IMG/VR virus record: IMGVR_UViG_3300044684_000363
Span: 1 to 29,429 of that record
Length of the DNA stretch: 29,429 nucleotides
Source of the DNA: a virus
Strand: one strand, 5' to 3'
A model generated the notes under the pieces. That model was not told where the DNA came from, did no database searches, and saw only the letters and a program-made list of their open reading frames with translations. The position numbers and the translations under genes were made by a program. Shown here one piece after another: positions 23,054 through 29,429 of the stretch. Positions within the stretch are counted from its first letter, which is position 1, and each line of letters begins with the position of its first letter.

Positions 23054-23848
23054 TCAACCGTGCTTGATGAGCTTCGAGTTGAAGGTCCCGCCAGAAATCA
23101 ACCCTTGAAGCGTTTGACACGCTGCAATCAGCTTTGGTGATGGTGCCCCAGTAGGAAAGATAGCGATTGGTTGCGTGCTCATCGTGGTCAGAAGGTCATT
23201 CAGCGCGTTCTGGAACGTGTCCCCAAGGAACATTGGATGGCTGCTTGAATCCGCATAAAGGTCCAGCTCGCTAGCACTCATCTTCACGCTATTCTGCCCA
23301 GCCGTCGCTTGCAGAGTGGCCCCATCCGCCATTGTGATGGAAGCGTTGCCATCCTTGTCGATCAAGACCGTCGTGCCGTTCCACGTAACCTTTCGTTGCT
23401 TACCACCGCCCTGGTTACCACCATATTTAGTTGCAGGGTGGGGAAGCACTCCAACGATGATGGGAACATTTTGGTTACCACCAACGAAAGAAACGAGAAC
23501 TCGGTCCCCATTCCACTTAGATGAATCAGTTGTTTTGCGGTCGAAGCTCGAATTGAAGGGATCATCAACTGTCCCCGTAGTCTCTTGCAGCACCACATAA
23601 TCTCCGTTGACGACGCCACCGCCCACCACAAGTTGTCGCACGTTTGGAATTACAGTCTTTGTTGTCAGCACAACAACGCTGTACTCCATGTACTTCTTTG
23701 ATGTGTTGGCTTCATCGTCAGGGTAGTAAGATTTATCGATCACGCACTCGATAGGCGCTGCAATCGACAAGTTTCCGTACTTGCCGGTCATGCGATCAGC
23801 AGTAGACCCATGGGAGAGTGGATGACCATCTCGCGTGTGCTTACTCAT
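23054..23848 (-). CDS. Baseplate central spike, gpV/gp5-type
   Basis: 264 residues. Residues about 25-140 look like an OB-fold of gpV/gp5-type spikes, with GDRVLVSFVGGNQNVPIIVGVLPHP as the family signature. It is followed by VTWNGTTVLIDKDGNASITMADG and a repeated beta-strand part (about 160-205) that could form the needle shaft. The C-terminal 60 residues are helical and have no lysozyme domain. The stop/start relation with the hub gene upstream is ATGA. It should sit at the tip of the tail tube and pierce the outer cell layer. Confidence 0.78.
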   Translation of the reverse strand: MSKHTRDGHPLSHGSTADRMTGKYGNLSIAAPIECVIDKSYYPDDEANTSKKYMEYSVVVLTTKTVIPNVRQLVVGGGVVNGDYVVLQETTGTVDDPFNSSFDRKTTDSSKWNGDRVLVSFVGGNQNVPIIVGVLPHPATKYGGNQGGGKQRKVTWNGTTVLIDKDGNASITMADGATLQATAGQNSVKMSASELDLYADSSSHPMFLGDTFQNALNDLLTTMSTQPIAIFPTGAPSPKLIAACQTLQGLISGGTFNSKLIKHG

Positions 23849-25446
23849 TGACCACTCGCTGCAAAGGTGTCTGCGCTCTGGATTCCGAGCTTGTCCAGCT
23901 CTGCATCCAAACTCAAAATCACGCCCAGCATGTTATTCCCATTCACGTCATAAGCGATACCACGAACCACCGTTACCACGGTTTGAGACTCACCTTGCGC
24001 TTGGTAATTATGTGTTAGCGTTTGCACGTAGCCTTCGACACGGTGGCCATCGTGATAGCTAAGAACCATGCGCATCCCTACCCGGATGTCAGGGCGGTAG
24101 CGCATCACGACCGTACCCGCGAGCAAGTTCTCGTTCTGGTTGTTCCAGATCGCGATAATTTTCGTGTACAGCGAAACTAGCTGCTGCGGCGTTACGGACT
24201 GCTGCTGACCTTGCGAGTAGCTGTTAGCTTCCTCGAGCGTCGGAAACGTGTAGTTCGTTTCCGGCTCGAAGCGTAGGGCTCCGTGCTTCTTCACGGAGTC
24301 TTGATTAACTAGATACTCGAAGTGTTCACCGTAAATGGTGGCGCCTGCCTGCAACCCCCATACGCGAAAGATATTGAACACTTCGTGTGAGGCATACGAG
24401 ATGTCAATGTCCCAACATTCAGTTGTGAACACCTGAACTGCAGGAAGAGCGTTGAAAGCGTCTGCATCATACGGTCGCTGGCGAAATACCAGCGACAACA
24501 CATACTGGCGGTTACCTGGAAGACGGGTGTCCTGCAGCTCCGCGGGAACTCCACCCAAGTCCTGCTCGATCATAATACGAGCGCGATCTTCAGCAGCTCC
24601 GATTGCGTCTTTCGGGTTCTCATAGCGAACGTCCACGAACAGCTCGTTCAGGAATTCGTTTGAGAACTGCTTCATCAACCCCCACAATGTTGTGTTTACA
24701 TCCAACCCAAAGGGATTCGTAACCAGTGTGGCCCCAATCATCACCTTTTGCACGTAGGTGAATGGGTCCACCAAACTTTGAAACGTATCCGATGAGTTGG
24801 GCAGCTGGAACTGTATTGGACTCCCAGCTAACACAACATTGAAGAGATTCAAGATTGCTTGGTTGGGAGTGAAGGCCGCTCCACCCGCATTAGCGCTCGT
24901 TCCGAATATCTTGAGGAACGCTTCGCCAAAACCACTCGTGCCTATCAGAGCCGGGGCACCAATCGCTTGAGCTACACCTGGGTCTACAACAATGGAAGTC
25001 TTCTCGAGCACCTTGCCGAAGTCAGAGCAATGGATGCGTAGCACCCGCTCCTCTTCACCCTTTGGACCAATCGTGACCGCCTCACCAACGCGATCCACCA
25101 GTACCAACGTAATGATGTTTGCGACCGCCTTCTGCTGGGTTTCCGACTGGGTCAACCCATCGTTCGCTTCTGACTCAAGCAAAATGAGGTCATCCGCTTT
25201 GATGCGGTTAGGACCAAACAGGTAGTCTTGTCGTGGAACCACCTCGAGCGTCAGAGTACCAGTCGGAGCCTCGGTATCCTTCTTCCAGGTGTAACCCACC
25301 ACGTCGCTGTTACCATTCGTTGCCAACTCTTGCTGGGTAGACGCCAGTCCACCATTCGTCGTTCCCGCACCATGTGCATAGTGCGTCGCACGAGCCCGTG
25401 GATTGTCGCGCCAGTTGATACGGTCTGATGTCGTGCTACTAGCCAT
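23845..25446 (-). CDS. Baseplate hub protein, gpD/gp27-like
   Basis: 533 residues between the tape measure and spike genes, the usual hub place. It contains tube-like beta segments (GYTWKKDTEAPTGTLTLEVVPRQDYL, DLILLESEAND, LVLVDRVGEAVTIGPKGEE, IHCSDFGKVLEKT) and a C-terminal beta part with MRYRPDIRVGMRMVLSYHDGHRVEGYVQTLTHNY and TVVTVVRGIAYD, as in gpD/gp27-type hubs, where the end returns to a tube fold. The start overlaps the tape measure end by eight bases and the stop overlaps the spike start as ATGA. Hub assignment is good; the exact family is inferred. Confidence 0.7.
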   Translation of the reverse strand: MASSTTSDRINWRDNPRARATHYAHGAGTTNGGLASTQQELATNGNSDVVGYTWKKDTEAPTGTLTLEVVPRQDYLFGPNRIKADDLILLESEANDGLTQSETQQKAVANIITLVLVDRVGEAVTIGPKGEEERVLRIHCSDFGKVLEKTSIVVDPGVAQAIGAPALIGTSGFGEAFLKIFGTSANAGGAAFTPNQAILNLFNVVLAGSPIQFQLPNSSDTFQSLVDPFTYVQKVMIGATLVTNPFGLDVNTTLWGLMKQFSNEFLNELFVDVRYENPKDAIGAAEDRARIMIEQDLGGVPAELQDTRLPGNRQYVLSLVFRQRPYDADAFNALPAVQVFTTECWDIDISYASHEVFNIFRVWGLQAGATIYGEHFEYLVNQDSVKKHGALRFEPETNYTFPTLEEANSYSQGQQQSVTPQQLVSLYTKIIAIWNNQNENLLAGTVVMRYRPDIRVGMRMVLSYHDGHRVEGYVQTLTHNYQAQGESQTVVTVVRGIAYDVNGNNMLGVILSLDAELDKLGIQSADTFAASGQ

Positions 25447-27814
25447 TGGTAGAGCCGTCCGGTCGATTATTCGTCGTGATCAGTCCGCGGCCTTTACTAG
25501 GAATTCCGCTGTCTCCTGACGTATCGTTTATTTTGTGTGGTGCCTTGGACACGTTGACCCGCACGTCTACCCGTGTCCCACCATCAGTGTTCACACTGGT
25601 GTTGACCTCGGACTTCGAGACAGGACGGTCTTCGCCGAACTCAAAATGTGGTGGATCAGAATCCACTCCGCCCTTCATAAGACGCTTCGGCTTGATAAAA
25701 CCGTGACTCAGTAATGCATTGACGAGGTCTGGATTACCACGCACATCTGACACATCAACGGCCCTACCTGCCTCATGCTGCGAGAAATTCTGAGCCACAG
25801 GAACGTTGTCACCAGCGTGGCGGCGGCGAATATCCTCTTGCTGCGCCGCAGTTCGATCACCACCAACAGACCCACCCAAACGCAGCTTCTTGCCGGTCTT
25901 TCTGAAGTAATCGCTTGCAGCAGCGCGCAGCTGGTTCAGCATCACTGGGTCTGAGATACTGGCGCCACTGAGGTCAAGCGCACCATCATCGGTCCCATCT
26001 GGCCCATGGCCCAGCACGTGGTATGGACGCTGCCCTCCAGGCTCGCTCGCGTTGTAGCGTAGCGAGGGCATGTCATATTCCGTGATCATCTGTGGTTCCA
26101 AGAGACGATTGGAAAGTTTCTGACCACTCAACAATCCGTACCCTTGGTAGGCGCGTCCCACCGTCTGGTCCACCAGCTCTGATCCGAGCCACTGAAGAGA
26201 ATTGAGAGCCCCAACACCCGCCCGTCCTAAAAAGCGCCCAGTCGTCGCAAGCGGGTGTGACGGAAACGCTTGCATGAACTGGGATGCTGTCTTTGAAGCC
26301 TCCATCAGAGGCTTTCCCGCTTCTGCCTGCAAAGCCTGGGCTGCACGCTTCATTTCACCAGGAGCGATGTCCTCCAGCTTCTCTGTCCCTAAATAGCCCT
26401 GGATGTTGAGGCGTGCCCGTTCCATGTCGTTGGTCAGGTCGCCACCGCTGTCGAGCTGGTCGATCATCCGATCGATCATGTCGGCATCGATGAACCCAGT
26501 GCTGGCCATCTGCTGCAAGAAGAGAACACGCTGGTCACGCGTACGGAAGTTGGACCTCACATAGCTAATAAGTGAGTTCACACCCGCGGCTGTCTTGAAG
26601 TAGCCTTTCTCCGCTCCAATCTTGGCGTCAATGAAACTCTTCCCTTGGCGCATCTGAAGCATGATGGCGACACCTTCACCGATGCCGCCTTTCATGCCCA
26701 TCTGCCCAAATACCGTGGACACGTTTCCACCACGCTCACCCGCGTACTCTGCTCCGCCAGCTCGCGCGGCAGCGAGACGCGTCCGCATCTCCGTCTCGAT
26801 GTCAAGCGCGCCACGACCCTGGAGAATAGAGTGCTGGAGATCCGTCAGAATCTCCCCTAGGCGCCCTTTTGGAAGATTCTCTGCCACAGCCAATCCAATA
26901 GCACTGGCCAGAAATTGAGCTTGCTGCTGCTCGTTCATCCCCACGCCACGGCGCGCAGCAGCCCCTAGAAGACCTACACCCTCGCTCCCCAGCCCAGTCT
27001 GGCGCTGCAACGTAAGAATGTCCTCAAAGCCTCCTGTGCGGCCTGTCTGCCGCCCCATCTGCTCGAGGAGAGGCATCGCCTCCATGCGGCTCATTCCATA
27101 TCGCCGCACAATATCCATGTCACTGAGGCCACGGAAACGCTCCTCCCCCACATCGTAGCCCTGGCCGCGGTACAGCGCCTTGTAGCCTTCTGCCTGCTGA
27201 GCACGGATATCGAAACCAGCGATGAGCTGGGTCACCGCAAACTTCGCTACCTGCGTCCCGAAGCTGCTCCAAGCACCACTGATAGCTGCGTCATCACGCT
27301 CGCCGGTCACAGGGTCACGCTTTCGATACGCTGCGCGCAGCTCCGCAACACCCTGAGCGATGGAACCAATCTCATGACCCAGGACGGCAGAGCCTAGAGA
27401 CTGCCCCGCCGCCAGCATAGCAGAGCCCACAAACGTGCCTGCGCTGCCACCCCCACCCCCTCCCATTGCCTGTGAGCTGGGAAGACCACGGCGAGCCCTC
27501 TCCAGCTCGTACGCTTCACGCTGCTGGCCGGATGCCAGGTGGGCCTGCTCAGCGGCAAGACGCTTGAACGCCACCTCATCACCGGCTGCAATCTGCTGCT
27601 TTTTGATCTCCACCTGCTGTAGCATCGCCGTGTATTCACGCAAACGCTCGTTGGCAACGTACATACGACGCAACGACTCTTCGGAGAAAACAGATTCGTC
27701 GAGCTTGGAGCGGACGTTTTGCGCAAACACGTCAAACGTTCCATACGTCTTCTGGAGCTGGTCATTGAGAAACGCCTCGTCAAAACCTAATTGTATTTTC
27801 TCAAAATTGGCCAT
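25439..27814 (-). CDS. Tail tape measure protein with C-terminal M15-type peptidase
   Basis: 791 residues from ATG 27814 (TGATG with the HNH stop; AAGGAAGGATCTG ahead). Residues 1 to about 600 are helical, Ala/Gln/Glu-rich with a glycine run (GGGGGGSAG), hydrophobic stretches and repeated amphipathic parts: tape measure character. The last part has the metal site of M15 D,D-carboxypeptidases/endopeptidases: GGDRTAAQQ, SQHEAGRAVD with His680 and Asp687, and PPHFEF with His723. This would cut peptidoglycan during DNA entry. The basic C-terminal tail (KSEVN to the end) follows. At about 0.15 nm per residue the helical part implies a tail near 90 nm, a rough inference. Confidence 0.82.
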   Translation of the reverse strand: MANFEKIQLGFDEAFLNDQLQKTYGTFDVFAQNVRSKLDESVFSEESLRRMYVANERLREYTAMLQQVEIKKQQIAAGDEVAFKRLAAEQAHLASGQQREAYELERARRGLPSSQAMGGGGGGSAGTFVGSAMLAAGQSLGSAVLGHEIGSIAQGVAELRAAYRKRDPVTGERDDAAISGAWSSFGTQVAKFAVTQLIAGFDIRAQQAEGYKALYRGQGYDVGEERFRGLSDMDIVRRYGMSRMEAMPLLEQMGRQTGRTGGFEDILTLQRQTGLGSEGVGLLGAAARRGVGMNEQQQAQFLASAIGLAVAENLPKGRLGEILTDLQHSILQGRGALDIETEMRTRLAAARAGGAEYAGERGGNVSTVFGQMGMKGGIGEGVAIMLQMRQGKSFIDAKIGAEKGYFKTAAGVNSLISYVRSNFRTRDQRVLFLQQMASTGFIDADMIDRMIDQLDSGGDLTNDMERARLNIQGYLGTEKLEDIAPGEMKRAAQALQAEAGKPLMEASKTASQFMQAFPSHPLATTGRFLGRAGVGALNSLQWLGSELVDQTVGRAYQGYGLLSGQKLSNRLLEPQMITEYDMPSLRYNASEPGGQRPYHVLGHGPDGTDDGALDLSGASISDPVMLNQLRAAASDYFRKTGKKLRLGGSVGGDRTAAQQEDIRRRHAGDNVPVAQNFSQHEAGRAVDVSDVRGNPDLVNALLSHGFIKPKRLMKGGVDSDPPHFEFGEDRPVSKSEVNTSVNTDGGTRVDVRVNVSKAPHKINDTSGDSGIPSKGRGLITTNNRPDGSTNG

Positions 27815-28209
27815 CAGATCCTTCCTTCCTGACGCCAACGCCATGCAGTAGACACAGGAATACCGCGACGACGAGCCCACTCAGACAGGCACAAAGTTCC
27901 AACTCTTACGGTATTCCGACGATTCTGAGCCTGCTCCCTACGAGTAGCCCAACGAACGTTCAGTGGGGTGTAGTCACCATTTGGGTTCTTGCGCTCTAAA
28001 GTATGCAGTGAAGATGGACGAGGACCAACGTCAGCCAGAAAAGCGGCAAAACTGTCTTTCCACCGTGAGCACACTTTAATCCCGCGACCACCATAATCTT
28101 GGTAGTCAACAGCCTTCTTGTAGTAGCACCTCTTTTTCATCGCCATCCAGCACAAGTATTCTGGCGACGGATGACCACCACTAAAGTGCCCATGAATGAA
28201 GTTCGCCAC
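27814..28209 (-). CDS. Free-standing HNH-like homing endonuclease
   Basis: 131 residues with a GTG start at 28209; AAGGAG lies six bases ahead, inside the end of the chaperone T frame. The pattern SPEYLCWMAMKKRCYY, YQDYGGRGIKVCSRW, SFAAFLADVGPRPS, LERKNPNGDYTPLNVRWATR is that of a common phage homing-endonuclease group, usually labelled HNH or AP2-like. The end (LCLSEWARRRGIPVSTAWRWRQEG) looks like a helix-turn-helix. It sits exactly between the chaperone frameshift product and the tape measure gene, sharing TGATG with the latter. In many relatives the Asp/Arg-Ile pair is LDRIDN; here LERKNP has replaced it, so activity is uncertain. Confidence 0.72.
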   Translation of the reverse strand: MANFIHGHFSGGHPSPEYLCWMAMKKRCYYKKAVDYQDYGGRGIKVCSRWKDSFAAFLADVGPRPSSLHTLERKNPNGDYTPLNVRWATRREQAQNRRNTVRVGTLCLSEWARRRGIPVSTAWRWRQEGRI

Positions 28210-28212
28210 GGC

Positions 28213-28987
28213 CTACTCCTTGGGTTTGAGGCGGTCACGGAATCGCGTCTGGTCCTCCTCAGTCATCATCATCTGAATAAGGTCCACCTCTTCGCCCTTC
28301 GCCAGCTTCTCCTCGATCGCGTCAATCATCGGATCCCCTGTCTTGAACTGCACGATCGTGTCTTCAAGGCCGATGAATTCAGCGTTCGGGTCCTCGTCAA
28401 TCTCGTAACTCAGGTACTCAAGCCACAACTCCTCAATCGTGTACTCCTGCAGCAGTGGATCCTTGAACGGTCGATTGTATTTCTTGCACCACCAAAACTG
28501 GACCGTCCGAACATGCTCTGCTGCGAGTACCCGGAGGAGATGGTGCTCATTCTCGTGCCACTTTGCGAAAGGAGTTCTCGAAAGAGATGACCTCCTTGTG
28601 GATGGCTCCCAGAATTTCCGTGTCCACCATCTTATTCAGATCCCACCATGGCGGCGACTTCTCAATGCTGACCATGCACTGAGCAATCTGCTGGTTGAGA
28701 TAATCGTAATGTGGCTCGACCGCCAACCCGCCGCTGAGGCGAGCCTTGGTGGTACCCAGCTGACTGAGCTGCATGAGGCCCATCTTTCGGATGGTAAAGT
28801 CGCCCTCATACTGCTTCCCGTCAACCGCACTCTCCACTGAAAAGTAGAAAGTCTTGCGAAGGTCAAGCTTCTCCTGCTCGGTCGTCTTATCGATAACCTT
28901 GACCTTGGACCGTTTCGAGTCGGCAAGCGCTTTCTCCTGCTCACCCATCTCGGCTGCGGCTTTCTCTGCGGCTTCTCGGTTCTCCAT
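28213..28987 (-). CDS. Tail assembly chaperone GT, made by +1 frameshift
   Basis: The G reading frame (28987 down to 28547) overlaps a second frame, open from 28635 down to 28213, that has no ATG or GTG start of its own. The overlap supplies coding sequence (AKWHENEHHLLRVLAAEHVR, then a WWCKKY part) continuous with a charged C-terminal part ending FRDRLKPKE. A shift after TTT at 28570-28568, skipping C28567, gives 140 plus 117 residues, 257 in all. Tail chaperones before the tape measure gene use this G/GT arrangement widely; the shift is usually -1, with known -2 and +1 cases. GT binds the tape measure protein and recruits tube subunits. The frame relation is seen; the product is inferred. 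Confidence 0.8.
28547..28987 (-). CDS. Tail assembly chaperone G
   Basis: 146 residues from ATG 28987, which has GAGG six bases ahead; ATG 28993 and GTG 29005 are in frame but lack usable spacing. The N-terminus is helical and charged (ENREAAEKAAAEMGEQEKAL), then DLRKTFYFSVESAVDGKQYEGDFTIRKMGLMQLSQLG, a typical small tail-chaperone core. It ends SFRKVARE. It is the non-shifted product; ribosomes that shift near its end make GT. The position between the tail tube and tape measure genes supports the call. GT carries the same 140 first residues. Confidence 0.75.
   Translation of the reverse strand: MENREAAEKAAAEMGEQEKALADSKRSKVKVIDKTTEQEKLDLRKTFYFSVESAVDGKQYEGDFTIRKMGLMQLSQLGTTKARLSGGLAVEPHYDYLNQQIAQCMVSIEKSPPWWDLNKMVDTEILGAIHKEVISFENSFRKVARE
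28565..28573 (-). promoter_or_regulatory. Candidate +1 frameshift site TCC TTT CGC
   Basis: In the G frame the codons are TCC (28573-28571), TTT (28570-28568) and CGC (28567-28565). A tRNA-Phe on TTT can re-pair with TTC after a one-base forward slip and then reads GCA. Influenza A PA-X uses UCC UUU CGU for the same slip. The site lies seven codons before the G stop. A -2 shift would also reach the T frame, but no good slip string for it is visible. Confidence 0.55.
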
Positions 28988-29010
28988 GACCATCCTCGCT
29001 TTCACGTGTT

Positions 29011-29058
29011 AGCAAAACTAGGTGGCGCCACCACCACCCAAGCGGAAGTGGCGCCACC
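29011..29058 (-). terminator. Rho-independent terminator after tail tube gene
   Basis: GGTGGCGCCAC at 29058-29048 pairs with GTGGCGCCACC at 29031-29021, an 11 base-pair GC-rich stem with a 16-base loop. Each arm is itself a near-palindrome. TAGTTTTGC follows on the minus strand. It lies just after the tail tube stop and before the chaperone, so it probably lowers transcription from the abundant tube gene into the rest of the tail block. Confidence 0.7.
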
Positions 29059-29064
29059 CTTTGA

Positions 29065-29429
29065 CTACTCGGACTCGTCAGTCATGCGCGTCGTCACGAA
29101 GTTGACGTTCTGTGCAACAATGCCACGAGCCGTAATGCTGAATCGGTAGCTCGCCGTCTTGACGTTGTGGAACGTGGCAATCGTCTTGTTGCTGAGACGA
29201 TCAATGATGAACACGTCCACACCATCGGTGGTGAGGATCTGCGACTCCAACGGAAAGATGTTCTGCTGCTTGAGCGAGCCAGGAGTGTCGTCCGTCGACG
29301 GCCCTTTGGCAATGGTGCGGAACATCGTGCATGCGAGAGTGACACGGTAACCAACCGGCACGAACTCGACGACTTCCAGATTGTCGAGAACTTCAACCGG
29401 GAGGTACTGAATCTCCTCGCTGCCGTCAA
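29065..29429 (-). CDS. Probable tail tube protein (5' end outside window)
   Basis: The open frame runs from the right edge to TAG at 29065; it begins mid-gene with DGSEEIQYLPVEVLDNLEVV, so the start lies beyond 29429. It is beta-rich with features of tail-tube subunits: VEFVPVGYRVTLACTMFRT in a strand-helix pattern and ASYRFSITARGIVAQNVNFVTTRMTDE at the end. The terminator and chaperone genes follow, the usual place for a tube gene. An internal GTG at 29361 is not the real start. A phage structural protein with the same fold (for example a tail terminator) cannot be excluded. Confidence 0.55.
   Translation of the reverse strand, partial: DGSEEIQYLPVEVLDNLEVVEFVPVGYRVTLACTMFRTIAKGPSTDDTPGSLKQQNIFPLESQILTTDGVDVFIIDRLSNKTIATFHNVKTASYRFSITARGIVAQNVNFVTTRMTDESE

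Noticed and set aside
28213-28428. Independent 71-residue gene with a TTG start
   Set aside because: The frame continues upstream as clear coding sequence into the chaperone overlap; no SD precedes the TTG. It is better read as the end of the frameshift product.
29094-29429. 111-residue minus frame at the right edge
   Set aside because: Arg/Ser-rich out-of-frame reading of the tail tube gene; the other frame has protein-like composition and extends to the edge.
1-29429. tRNA genes, integrase, CRISPR array or insertion sequence
   Set aside because: No cloverleaf with CCA-type end, no recombinase motif, no regular repeats and no terminal inverted repeats were seen by reading both strands.

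Overview
This window is a 29.4 kb piece of a tailed-phage (or prophage) genome, very probably a myovirus. Every gene I can support lies on the minus strand, so transcription runs right to left and the high coordinates come first. Genes are packed end to end, with many ATGA, TGATG or TAG|ATG junctions and no gene-free stretch above about 120 bases. I see no tRNA, rRNA, CRISPR array, integrase or plus-strand gene. The host cannot be fixed: a lipobox lipoprotein, moderately high GC and standard Shine-Dalgarno (SD) sites fit many bacteria, and I lean weakly to Gram-negative.

Right part (29429 to about 14080), virion tail module in assembly order: a probable tail tube protein (5' end outside the window) followed by a strong hairpin terminator; tail-assembly chaperone G with a frameshifted GT form; a free-standing HNH-like endonuclease; a tape measure protein with a C-terminal M15-type peptidase; a baseplate hub; an OB-fold spike protein; a 720-residue baseplate protein joining a LysM-like segment to a gp25-like domain; a baseplate J-like protein with inserted domains; a gpI-position baseplate protein; and a 1132-residue probable beta-helix tailspike. 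GpW/gp25 and J-like domains indicate a contractile tail. The sheath gene is expected just beyond the right edge.

Middle (about 14070 to 12300), probable host-interaction and lysis genes: a lipoprotein, a small beta-rich protein, a membrane-anchored coiled-coil protein, a small coiled-coil protein and an LLH-type holin-like protein.

Left-middle (about 12250 to 6300), DNA replication and recombination: an SF2 helicase of UvsW type, a possible winged-helix protein, a DnaB-type replicative helicase and a DnaG-type TOPRIM primase with an extra zinc knuckle. Small genes are interspersed, including a truncated HNH remnant directly abutting the helicase.

Left (about 6260 to 1), accessory genes: three unknown genes, two of which form a GC-richer pair with look-alike stem-loops ahead of their starts; tiny zinc-ribbon proteins; an AAA+ ATPase; a sigma-70-like factor; and an extraordinary protein of alternating lysine-rich and Asp/Glu-rich blocks that runs off the left edge.

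The strongest unusual signal is at the tail chaperone. A +1 frameshift is required to make the GT fusion, and the overlap contains TCC TTT CGC, nearly the same as the +1 site used for influenza A PA-X. The next are the lysine/acidic block protein, the LysM-gp25 fusion, and a module shared between the J-like protein and the tailspike.
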